A stretch of DNA of 64,000 bases, taken from assembly GCA_947493285.1 (NCBI GenBank), contig CANLQH010000006.1:1-64000 (forward strand), given 5' to 3'. The translations under genes and the position numbers were made by a program. The DNA is from an uncultured Tenacibaculum sp. (GTDB lineage Bacteria; Bacteroidota; Bacteroidia; Flavobacteriales; Flavobacteriaceae). The notes beneath the pieces were generated by a model, which ran no database searches, was not told the origin of the DNA, and saw nothing but the letters and a program-made list of their open reading frames with translations. Shown one piece after another: positions 43,556 through 51,286 of the stretch (position 1 is its first letter; each line of letters starts with the position of its first letter).

Positions 43556-44573
43556 CTCGTCTCTTTAAATCAGTCATACGTCTAAAAGAAGCATTCTTTT
43601 CTAAAACCTTACTTTCTAAAAAGTCGATTACTTTTTCTTGTATTTTTACTTTCGATACTTTGTTTATGTAGGTAATACCTCCTGGACTCATTACATTTAC
43701 CTCTACCAACTTACCTCCAATAACATCAATACCCACAAAATACAATCCGTCTTTTACAAGTTTTGGTCCTATCTTCTCACATAATTTTTTCTCAGCAGCT
43801 GTAAGTTTATGCTTTTCAACTCTACCTCCAGCAGTAATGTTTGATCGATGGTCTTTATCTCCAGGAATACGTCTCATTGCTCCTATCGGTTTACCATTTA
43901 ATAATAATATTCTTACATCTCCTTTCTCAGCGCCTTCTATATAATCTTGTAAAATCACATAATCAGAAGATCCATCACTTTTATAAATGTAAAAATCAAG
44001 TAATGAATTAATATTACTCATTGCTGATTTTTCAATTAAAATAACTCCTGATCCACCGTAACCATTTAACGGTTTTAAAATCATTTTATCACAAGGTGAT
44101 TCTTCAATCATTTTAATTAAATAATCCTTATTTTTAGATACGTGCGTAACCGGAATAATCTCGTTATTTGGATCTTCAAAAACTGCTGTATATAGTTTAT
44201 TGTTTGCCTCACGCATTCCTTCTACAGAATTGATAACAAACACGTCGTCTTTAACCGAGTCTAAGAAATTCAACATTAAAGGATCTAATGGTGGATTTCC
44301 TCTCATAAAAATAGCATCGAACCCTGCTAAAGGCAACATTTCTTCTCTTAAAGTTGCTTTTTTATAAAACGATTTTATACTTGTTGGTACTTTATCTATC
44401 CTATTAATAATTGCGCAAAATGCATTAGTAACACTGTTACGAATTGTTAAATTTGATGGTGTGCAAATGGCGACTCCATGACCTCTCTTTACACATTCAT
44501 GAATTAGTGTTAAAGTTGAATCATTCTCAGGATTAATCTCCTCCCAAGAATACATTAAAAAGCATATATTCAT
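43542..44573 (-). CDS. Glutathione synthetase-like ATP-grasp ligase
   Basis: The first gene of the operon encodes 343 residues of a GshB-like ATP-grasp enzyme. Features are an N-terminal domain (MNICFLMYSWEEINPENDST), the central ATP-binding KMILKPLNGYGGSGVILIEK (about 158-177), the Mg-coordinating EVNVMSPGGITYINK near 307, and ILQDYIEGAEKGDVRILLLN. Such enzymes form peptide bonds with acyl-phosphate intermediates. GshA is not nearby, so it may make a peptide or glutamyl conjugate other than glutathione. It is coupled to a sulfurtransferase, TerB-like protein, NFGAH and QEGLA peptidase. Confidence 0.88.
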   Translation of the reverse strand: MNICFLMYSWEEINPENDSTLTLIHECVKRGHGVAICTPSNLTIRNSVTNAFCAIINRIDKVPTSIKSFYKKATLREEMLPLAGFDAIFMRGNPPLDPLMLNFLDSVKDDVFVINSVEGMREANNKLYTAVFEDPNNEIIPVTHVSKNKDYLIKMIEESPCDKMILKPLNGYGGSGVILIEKSAMSNINSLLDFYIYKSDGSSDYVILQDYIEGAEKGDVRILLLNGKPIGAMRRIPGDKDHRSNITAGGRVEKHKLTAAEKKLCEKIGPKLVKDGLYFVGIDVIGGKLVEVNVMSPGGITYINKVSKVKIQEKVIDFLESKVLEKNASFRRMTDLKRRVDEA

Positions 44574-44645
44574 CCGATTAAGGGTACTAGTTTTTATTAT
44601 TTATTTAGTTCTTTAAATTTACTTATTTTTCTTGAAGTTTTTAAT

Positions 44646-45971
44646 TTATTTTACTTCATCGTAGTTATCGTCCCAGTTTTTAACATTAGGCTTCCCTAAT
44701 TTCCCTACTGATTTTGCAACAATCATAGATACTGTAGCATCACCTGTTACATTAATTGTAGTACGTAACATATCTAAAGGTCTATCTACCGCAAAAATTA
44801 ATGCTAAGGCTACTGGATATAAATCTTTTGGAAAACCAATAGATTCTAATACAATTACCAACATTACCATTCCTGCTCCTGGTACTGCTGCAGAACCAAT
44901 AGACGCTAACAAGGCTGTTAATACGATTGACATTTGATTTGCAAACCCCATACCTTCTGGCCATAATACTTGCATTACAAATACTGCTGCTACTGCTTGG
45001 TATAAACTTGTACCATCCATATTAATAGTAGCACCAACAGGTAATACAAAACTCGATACTTCTTTATCTACTCCAATATGCTCCTCTACACGCTCCATAG
45101 TTACAGGTAACGTTGCTGCACTACTACTTGTTGAAAATGCTAATAATTGTGCTGGACTTAATTGTTTTAAAAACCAAAATGGGTTCTTCTTAGTATATAC
45201 ACTTACCAAGATTGAATAAAAAACAATCATTAAAATTAACCCTAACACTACAACACCTGCATACTTTAATAAGGCTAATAGTATATCAGGATCTCCAGAA
45301 GTAACCACCACATTTGCTAATAAGGCAAATACAGCATAAGGAGAAACCAACATAATTAAATCAACCATTTTTAAAATAGCATCATTTAAAGAGTCGAAAA
45401 ATTTCTTTAATGGTTTTGCTTTCTTCTCTCCTATTAATAACATCGATATACCTAAGAAAATAGTAAAGAAAATTACTTGTAACATTGCTTTGTTGTTACT
45501 CATAGCGCTTATCGCATTATCCGGTACCATATCTACCACAAACTGTAATGGCCCACTACTTTGTTGCTTAGTTGCCTCCGTAATTTTAGCAGTAATACTA
45601 GAATTACCAGCATAGGTATTTGTTAACTTATCTACAGTAGCTTGCGAAATACCATCACCTGGTTGAATTACATTTACCAACACTAAACCAATCGTAATAG
45701 CAATTACTGTAGTACCAATATATATTAACATGGTTCTAACTCCGATATTTTTAAATTTAGAAATGTCTTGTAAATCAGAAATTCCTTTAATTAACGAAGC
45801 TATAATTAATGGTACTGCGATTAACTTTAGCAGTTTTACAAAAATGGTACCTAGTGGTTTAATCCAATCTGCAATAAAATTATTCCAGCCAAACTGTAAT
45901 GCTATGAATCCGAAAAGGATACCTAAAAGCATTCCAATTAAAATTTGCCAGTGTAGTGCGAGTTTTTTCAT
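44646..45971 (-). CDS. Dicarboxylate/amino acid:cation symporter (DAACS family)
   Basis: The 441-residue transporter has about eight membrane helices, a Ser-rich hairpin AFSTSSSAATLPVTM (about 280) and the substrate/ion site motif NMDGTSLYQ (about 316), diagnostic of the GltP/DctA/EAAT fold. The motif AVDRPLDMLRTTINVTGD lies near 395. It imports glutamate, aspartate or C4-dicarboxylates with Na+ or H+; specificity cannot be read. It is 72 bases upstream of the ATP-grasp operon on the same strand but not clearly co-transcribed. Confidence 0.94.
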   Translation of the reverse strand: MKKLALHWQILIGMLLGILFGFIALQFGWNNFIADWIKPLGTIFVKLLKLIAVPLIIASLIKGISDLQDISKFKNIGVRTMLIYIGTTVIAITIGLVLVNVIQPGDGISQATVDKLTNTYAGNSSITAKITEATKQQSSGPLQFVVDMVPDNAISAMSNNKAMLQVIFFTIFLGISMLLIGEKKAKPLKKFFDSLNDAILKMVDLIMLVSPYAVFALLANVVVTSGDPDILLALLKYAGVVVLGLILMIVFYSILVSVYTKKNPFWFLKQLSPAQLLAFSTSSSAATLPVTMERVEEHIGVDKEVSSFVLPVGATINMDGTSLYQAVAAVFVMQVLWPEGMGFANQMSIVLTALLASIGSAAVPGAGMVMLVIVLESIGFPKDLYPVALALIFAVDRPLDMLRTTINVTGDATVSMIVAKSVGKLGKPNVKNWDDNYDEVK

Positions 45972-46095
45972 GTAATCGTTTTAATTTTAAAAAGCTGAAA
46001 GGTAAAAAGAAATATTTAAAAAAATGTGACTATAAATACGTAACTTGTGTCTCAATTATTGAGAACTAATTACGAATCTGATTAAAAACAAAAAA

Positions 46096-46746
46096 ATGGC
46101 AGGAATTTTAGACTTATTAAATAGCGACTTAGGTAAAACAATTATATCTGGAGTAGCAGGATCTACCGGACAAGACCAAGGAAAAACAAGTAGTGTTTTA
46201 ACAATGGCTTTACCTGTGTTAATGAAAGCAATGCAACGTAATACTGCAACACCTCAAGGTGCTGAAGGGTTAATGGGTGCAATTAACAAACACGATGGTG
46301 GTATTTTAGATAATTTAGGTGATCTTTTTAAAGGTGGTGTAAATGCTGATGTTTTACAAGATGGTGGTAAAATTTTAGGTCATATATTAGGAAACAAACA
46401 ACAAGGTGTAGAGCAAGTAATTGGGCAAAAAGCTGGTATGGATACTGGTGCTGTTGCTAATATTTTAAAAACTGCAGCTCCTATTTTAATGGGGGTTTTA
46501 GGTAAACAATCTCGTCAAAACAACGTAAGTAACTCTGGTGACTTAGGTGGTTTATTAGGCGGATTATTAGGTGGTAATTCTGCACAGAAAGAACAAAGCT
46601 TTTTAGAGCAAATTTTAGATGCTGACGGAGACGGAAGTATTGTTGATGATGTTGCTGGTATGGTTTTAGGTGGTGGCAGTAGCCAACAAAAATCTGGTGG
46701 CGGATTATTAGGAGGTTTACTAGGTGGTATTTTTGGTAAAAAATAA
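46096..46746 (+). CDS. DUF937 domain protein
   Basis: The 216-residue protein matches the DUF937 pattern: MAGILDLLNSDLGKTIISGV at the start, followed by TSSVLTMALPVLMKAMQRN and repeating helical units. The C-terminal third is Gly/Leu-rich with GGLLGGLLGG repeats and a DGDGSIVDD EF-hand-like segment (about 177-185). It has no signal peptide. The family is widespread with no settled function. A terminator follows. Confidence 0.88.
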   Translation: MAGILDLLNSDLGKTIISGVAGSTGQDQGKTSSVLTMALPVLMKAMQRNTATPQGAEGLMGAINKHDGGILDNLGDLFKGGVNADVLQDGGKILGHILGNKQQGVEQVIGQKAGMDTGAVANILKTAAPILMGVLGKQSRQNNVSNSGDLGGLLGGLLGGNSAQKEQSFLEQILDADGDGSIVDDVAGMVLGGGSSQQKSGGGLLGGLLGGIFGKK

Positions 46747-46768
46747 ATAGTACACATATAATATCTTA

Positions 46769-46799
46769 AAGGGCAAACATTTGTTTGCCCTTTTTCTTT
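46769..46799 (+). terminator. Terminator of the DUF937 gene
   Basis: AAAGGGCAAACA / TGTTTGCCCTTT-type stem with U-tail. The TTTG in its loop side is also spaced about 20 bases before the next -7 box. Confidence 0.88.
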
Positions 46800-46811
46800 T
46801 AATTACTTTTG
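46780..46811 (+). promoter_or_regulatory. Promoter of the DUF6787 gene overlapping the preceding terminator
   Basis: TTTG (46780-46783) and TACTTTTG (46804-46811) are 20 bases apart; the ATG at 46817 follows five bases after the -7 box, so the mRNA should be leaderless or nearly so. Confidence 0.5.
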
Positions 46812-46816
46812 CGCCC

Positions 46817-47122
46817 ATGGAAAAATTAAAACAACGTTGGGGTTTAAAAACCACTTGGGATGTAATTGCGGTATTAATCGTGTTTTCTATAAACGGTTCG
46901 TTTGCAGCTTGGGTTGCTAAACCAATTACTGCTTACTTTGGTCTTTCTACCGAAACCATATCTCCGTGGATATACTGGCCATTACGTATTTTACTTATTT
47001 TTCCTATTTACCAAGCTACTTTACCTATTGTGGGTTGGTTATTTGGGCAGTTTAAATTCTTTTGGGCTTTCGAAAAGAAATTTTTAAGCCGTTTAGGCTT
47101 AGGTTTTTTATTTAAAGACTAA
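46817..47122 (+). CDS. DUF6787-like small membrane protein
   Basis: From the ATG at 46817 the protein is 101 residues with two or three helices. It begins MEKLKQRWGLKTTWDVIAVL, which I recall as typical of DUF6787, a Bacteroidota family. Basic termini suggest an inner-membrane protein with cytoplasmic ends. The frame is open upstream to 46781 but the promoter favours this ATG. Role unknown. Confidence 0.8.
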   Translation: MEKLKQRWGLKTTWDVIAVLIVFSINGSFAAWVAKPITAYFGLSTETISPWIYWPLRILLIFPIYQATLPIVGWLFGQFKFFWAFEKKFLSRLGLGFLFKD

Positions 47123-47401
47123 ACCACAAGAAAAAACAATATTTTCTTAGTTTTTTACTGATTTAGCACTCCTCCTTTCTCATTCATAATGAATGAGTTA
47201 ATCTATTGTTGCGGAAAACCACATAAAAAACTGCGGATATCCCCAAGACTAGCATTTTTTTTCTTTTTAAGTTTATTGTCTAACTAAGCAATTGCTAAAG
47301 ACTGTGTTATCTCTTTTATTTCTCTGGATAAAAGAAGTAATACTTTTCATATAAGCATACGTTGTAGCCAATACAAATAACCAACTTCAAAAATTTAATC
47401 C
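47123..47401. other. Non-coding left flank of the helicase cassette
   Basis: This 279-base stretch holds a small palindrome (CATTCATaATGAATG near 47185) and TACGTTGTAGCC (47358-47369), whose GTTGTAGC is the inverse of GCTACAAC at 50305-50312 beyond the helicase. No gene is seen. It may be an insertion junction or the promoter region of the helicase. Confidence 0.45.
47361..47368 (+). repeat. Left member of an inverted repeat flanking the helicase
   Basis: GTTGTAGC here is exactly complementary to GCTACAAC at 50305-50312, 33 bases before the ATG and 12 bases after the stop of the helicase gene. It is short, but both sites lie in repeat-like DNA that brackets one gene. Confidence 0.4.
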
Positions 47402-50293
47402 ATGGCTTTTTTTATTGAAAATAAAGAATTATTTAAACTACAACCAGAGGAAGGAAATGGATTAAGAAAGTGCCAATTAGGTGCAATTTGGTCATTAAAA
47501 AGTCATTTTACAACATCATCAAATGACATTGCTTCTTTAATTAGTATGCCAACCGGTTCAGGAAAAACGGCATTGATGATGGCTACTTGTTTTGAATTAA
47601 ATCTACAAAAAATACTAATCGTAGTTCCTTCTAAAATTCTTCGTAGGCAAATAGCTGAACAATTTAGAACTTTACAAGTACTGAAAAACAGTAATTGTCT
47701 TCAAAGTGAAATTGAAGAGCTAAAAGTTTACGAAGTAACAAAAAGACAAAAAACACGAGAACAATGGGAGCTAATTTTAAATGAATATGATGTCATTGTT
47801 GCGCATCCGAATAGTATATCACCATATTACAAGGACGTTGAACCAATTCCAGTCGATTTAATAGATGCTGTCCTTGTTGACGAAGCTCATCACGAACCTG
47901 CAGAAACATGGCGTAAACTAAACGATTTTTATTCTGATTTAAAAAGAGTCTTTTTTACTGCAACACCCTTTAGGCGAGATAGGAAAAGGATGAAAGCTAA
48001 ATTGATTTACCATTATTCTATTGACAGAGCTTTGGAAGATAACATAATGAGAGAAGTTAATTTTGTTGGCGAACAAGTTGGCATTCAAAACACAAACGAA
48101 GCACTCATGAAATCCGCTTTTGAGGTGTTTCAAAGAGAGAGAGAATTAAATCCTAATGCTTCAATCTTAATAAGAACTGATAGAATAGAAGATTCTGTTA
48201 TATTAACTCAACTATATAATGAAAACGGTTTTAATGTAGATTATATTCACTCAAAGCGTTCAGCTAATATTAACTCTCAGCTAGTCACAAAGGTTAAAAA
48301 TAATGAGTTAGATGGTTTAGTTTGTGTTGGAATCGCAAGTGAAGGATTAGATATACCAAATTTAAAGGTTGCTGTTCTACATGCTACACCTCGTTCTATT
48401 CCTTACACAATTCAATTTCTTGGTCGAATTTCTAGACAACCTGATGACCAAGAAGGAAATGCCACACTTATTGCTAATAAAGACGAAGTCAAAGGTGAAG
48501 TCTATAAACTATATAAATCGGATGAAACTTGGGGAAAACTTATTCCTCAACTAATTGACGAACAAATGCAAAGAGCTAGACACTATAAGTCAAGTCAAGC
48601 AAAAGAGGTAGATTTTCAAATGCCAGAACTTAATGTTTTTTTTAGTGCTATAATATATGAAACAGCTAATAATTTCGAATTTAAAAATGTTGGAGAAATC
48701 AATGCAAAAGACCCTTTTGAAATTCTAAGAATTGAACAACAAAATGATGATTCGCCACTAATCATTGTAACTGCTTATCATAAACCATTAGACTGGGCAA
48801 GTGGTGAGATTCATATCGAAGACTTTTTAGATGTTCATTTATTATATCATCATTATGATAGCAATCTTTTATTTGAATTAACAACTAGTGAACAGGCACT
48901 TGCTTCATTTAAAAAAGAACTCATTGAATCTGATTTAAAAAGATTACCACATAGCAAACTTTATAAAACTCTATCACAATTTAGACAAAGTGATTACATT
49001 ATGGTTGGTATGAAAAATGCTGTTTCTCAAGGAGCATCTCAACCATCATATAAAACAGTAATAGGAAGTAGTGTCCAAGCTTCAGTTAGAGCAAGTGAAG
49101 GAAGAGTCTTTAGTACTGGTCATGCTTTGTTAAAATTAGGGGTAAAAAAAACTTGGGGAATAGCTACAAAAAATGGACGTGTTTGGGCTATGAAAAGAGG
49201 TACATCTGAAGAGTTTAAAAATTGGTGTGATTCATTAGTCAATCTAATTGAAGATGGACCTGTAATAACTAATCTACCTGGGCTTTCATTTTTAGCTAGT
49301 TCCGAACCTATTAATAATATTGAGGAATTACCAATAGCAATAATCCCTAACGACTTATTCTTTCGAGCTTATTCTACAATTATACATGTTAATGATATTG
49401 ACCCAATAAGAAACTGCATTCCAGAAATAATTCCGTTAAACTTGGATACTGATAATAATCAATTACAATGTCAACTTAAAATAAATGAATTTGAATGTGA
49501 GTTAATAATGAACCTATCTGAAGATAAAATTTGGTCGCTTATTACAGATAATGAAATTCGTGTTAGAGCTGACAAAAGTGAAAATGATATCATTGAAAAA
49601 TCACTAGAAGAAATCTTAAATGAATATTATCCTTCTTTAATTATGCCTAGTGGTTCTGTAGTTGAAGGAAGAAATAAAATAACACCGAATACAACAATAG
49701 AAAACTTACCTACAAGCATTTGGAAAGTAAAAGATTGGACAGGTTGTAATATACGTGCTGAGAGATATGAAGAATCACCTGTAGCTGGTAATCTTCCTGT
49801 AATTAACAAAACAATTGAATTAATTAATCCTGATTTTGAAATTAATAGTGATGTTTTAATACTTGATGATGGTTCTCATGAAATTGCAGATTTAATTTGG
49901 TTTCAACAAAATACTAAACAAGTACATTTCATTCATTGTAAAGCCTCACATGGAGAAAATCCAGGTCGTAGAAAAGCTGATTGTGATATTCTTTTTACGC
50001 AAGCAATGAGAAGTATACATTGGATTTCTTCTGTATCATTAATAGACAGACTTAGAGAACGTATTCAGGGTAATTCAGAATTAATACAAACTAGTCAAGC
50101 TACTTGGGACACATTAGCTGATAATTTTAAAATTAATAATTGGAGTTATAATATAATTTTACCACAACCAGGTTTTGACATACAACAAGTATCAAATCGA
50201 GATAGAATTAATAATAATATATACGAGTTAGCAATCCCAATGTATGAACGAATTTTAGGAAGTATGGCTCAACTAGAAATTTGGGGTTCATGA
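47402..50293 (+). CDS. Lone DEAH-type superfamily 2 helicase with nuclease-like C-terminus
   Basis: The 963-residue protein has Walker A MPTGSGKT (49-56), the DEAH-variant VDEAHH (159-164), TATPF (186-190) and motif VI QFLGRISRQ (338-346). These are the SF2 core found in type I/III restriction and stand-alone defence helicases. About 480 residues of unassigned sequence follow. Near the end, EIAD (827-830) and FIHCKAS (843-849) match the layout of a PD-(D/E)xK nuclease with His in place of the acidic residue before x-K. No methylase or partner gene is adjacent. Repeats on both sides suggest transfer. A defence role is inference. Confidence 0.8.
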   Translation: MAFFIENKELFKLQPEEGNGLRKCQLGAIWSLKSHFTTSSNDIASLISMPTGSGKTALMMATCFELNLQKILIVVPSKILRRQIAEQFRTLQVLKNSNCLQSEIEELKVYEVTKRQKTREQWELILNEYDVIVAHPNSISPYYKDVEPIPVDLIDAVLVDEAHHEPAETWRKLNDFYSDLKRVFFTATPFRRDRKRMKAKLIYHYSIDRALEDNIMREVNFVGEQVGIQNTNEALMKSAFEVFQRERELNPNASILIRTDRIEDSVILTQLYNENGFNVDYIHSKRSANINSQLVTKVKNNELDGLVCVGIASEGLDIPNLKVAVLHATPRSIPYTIQFLGRISRQPDDQEGNATLIANKDEVKGEVYKLYKSDETWGKLIPQLIDEQMQRARHYKSSQAKEVDFQMPELNVFFSAIIYETANNFEFKNVGEINAKDPFEILRIEQQNDDSPLIIVTAYHKPLDWASGEIHIEDFLDVHLLYHHYDSNLLFELTTSEQALASFKKELIESDLKRLPHSKLYKTLSQFRQSDYIMVGMKNAVSQGASQPSYKTVIGSSVQASVRASEGRVFSTGHALLKLGVKKTWGIATKNGRVWAMKRGTSEEFKNWCDSLVNLIEDGPVITNLPGLSFLASSEPINNIEELPIAIIPNDLFFRAYSTIIHVNDIDPIRNCIPEIIPLNLDTDNNQLQCQLKINEFECELIMNLSEDKIWSLITDNEIRVRADKSENDIIEKSLEEILNEYYPSLIMPSGSVVEGRNKITPNTTIENLPTSIWKVKDWTGCNIRAERYEESPVAGNLPVINKTIELINPDFEINSDVLILDDGSHEIADLIWFQQNTKQVHFIHCKASHGENPGRRKADCDILFTQAMRSIHWISSVSLIDRLRERIQGNSELIQTSQATWDTLADNFKINNWSYNIILPQPGFDIQQVSNRDRINNNIYELAIPMYERILGSMAQLEIWGS

Positions 50294-50304
50294 AAAAAGT
50301 ACTT

Positions 50305-50312
50305 GCTACAAC
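50305..50312 (+). repeat. Right member of the inverted repeat flanking the helicase
   Basis: GCTACAAC, the complement of 47361-47368. It runs directly into repeat copy (a) at 50316. Confidence 0.4.
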
Positions 50313-50315
50313 AAT

Positions 50316-50424
50316 GTATAAAAATAATAGCGGTTTAATCGCTAAAACAAAAGTAAGTGAATATAAAAAAGGTCTGTGTTAAAACGAAAAGTTAACGTGT
50401 CAAAACCCACTACTATTCTTATAC
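50316..50424. repeat. Pair of inverted related repeats downstream of the helicase
   Basis: Copy (a), plus strand, 50316-50336, and copy (b), minus strand, 50402-50424, share GTATAARAATARTAGYGG and then diverge. They face each other across about 65 bases, with GGTCT / AGACC as a further short inverted pair. Copy (b) starts eight bases after the mscS stop codon. I recall such sequences as dispersed repeats next to accessory genes in flavobacterial genomes, a memory that needs a search. No att site or transposase is visible. Confidence 0.55.
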
Positions 50425-50431
50425 GAGACCG

Positions 50432-51286
50432 TTACACCTTAATCACCTTATGAAAAGGAATTGGTAACTGTACACCTTCTGCTAAAAAACGTTTATGTAC
50501 GGCTTCTTTTAAAGCACATTTAGTTTTAAATTCTTGAAAAGGTTCATTTAGCCATACATAGGCACGCATGTGTATATGATCTTGGTGAATATCAATAACA
50601 CGAACATCTACTTGCTCTTTATCTGCAATTATTTGTTCTGGTGTTCTAAAATCGATCACCGTAGGTAACTTAATCGCTTCTTCTTGTATAATTTTTCGTG
50701 CTAAATCGATATTGGCTTTTATCCCCAGCTTAAAATTATTAAAACTCAACACATGCGAATCTTCAATGGTATGATTCAATACAGAATCAGTACTAATTAC
50801 CGAGTTAGGTATAATGAGTCGCTTGTTTTCAAAATTATTAATTACCGTATGACGTAGCGTTATATCTTCAACAATTCCCATACGGGTATCGTCTAAACGG
50901 ATATAATCGCCTACTCGAAACGGACGGAAAATAACAATAAAGGCTCCTGCTATTAAATTAGACAAGGCTGCTTGTGCTGCAAAACCAATTATGGCTGCTA
51001 AAATACCAGCCCCAGAAAAAATTAAGGTTGCTTTGCTTCGAAAAGCAGGCACAGTCATAATAATATACACAATACCAAAAAGTCCTAAGAAAAACTTAAC
51101 CGAGTTGCGTAAAAACAAGATGCTTGTTTTACCAAAACGATCGGTTTTTCTACGCTTTATAATTTGTACAATAACAGCTCTAATAATACGGGACAAAACC
51201 CAGGTTACAAAAGTCACCAATAGTACATACCCTATAATGCCCCAAATAGAACTTAAATTAAACTGATATGTTAGTAGTTTATCCAT
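50432..51286 (-). CDS. mscS: Small-conductance mechanosensitive channel (MscS)
   Basis: At 284 residues this is a compact MscS with three membrane helices. The pore helix has Gly/Ala-rich GAGILAAIIGFAAQAALSNL (about 95-114), followed by the beta domain FRPFRVGDYIRLDDTRMGIV. It opens under membrane tension. The start codon overlaps the parC stop by one base, so it is the last gene of the parE-parC operon. It is a second channel besides the YbdG type at 5306. Confidence 0.93.
   Translation of the reverse strand: MDKLLTYQFNLSSIWGIIGYVLLVTFVTWVLSRIIRAVIVQIIKRRKTDRFGKTSILFLRNSVKFFLGLFGIVYIIMTVPAFRSKATLIFSGAGILAAIIGFAAQAALSNLIAGAFIVIFRPFRVGDYIRLDDTRMGIVEDITLRHTVINNFENKRLIIPNSVISTDSVLNHTIEDSHVLSFNNFKLGIKANIDLARKIIQEEAIKLPTVIDFRTPEQIIADKEQVDVRVIDIHQDHIHMRAYVWLNEPFQEFKTKCALKEAVHKRFLAEGVQLPIPFHKVIKV

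Noticed and set aside
47402..50293. Complete restriction-modification system
   Set aside because: Only the helicase-like protein is present; there is no methyltransferase or specificity gene beside it.
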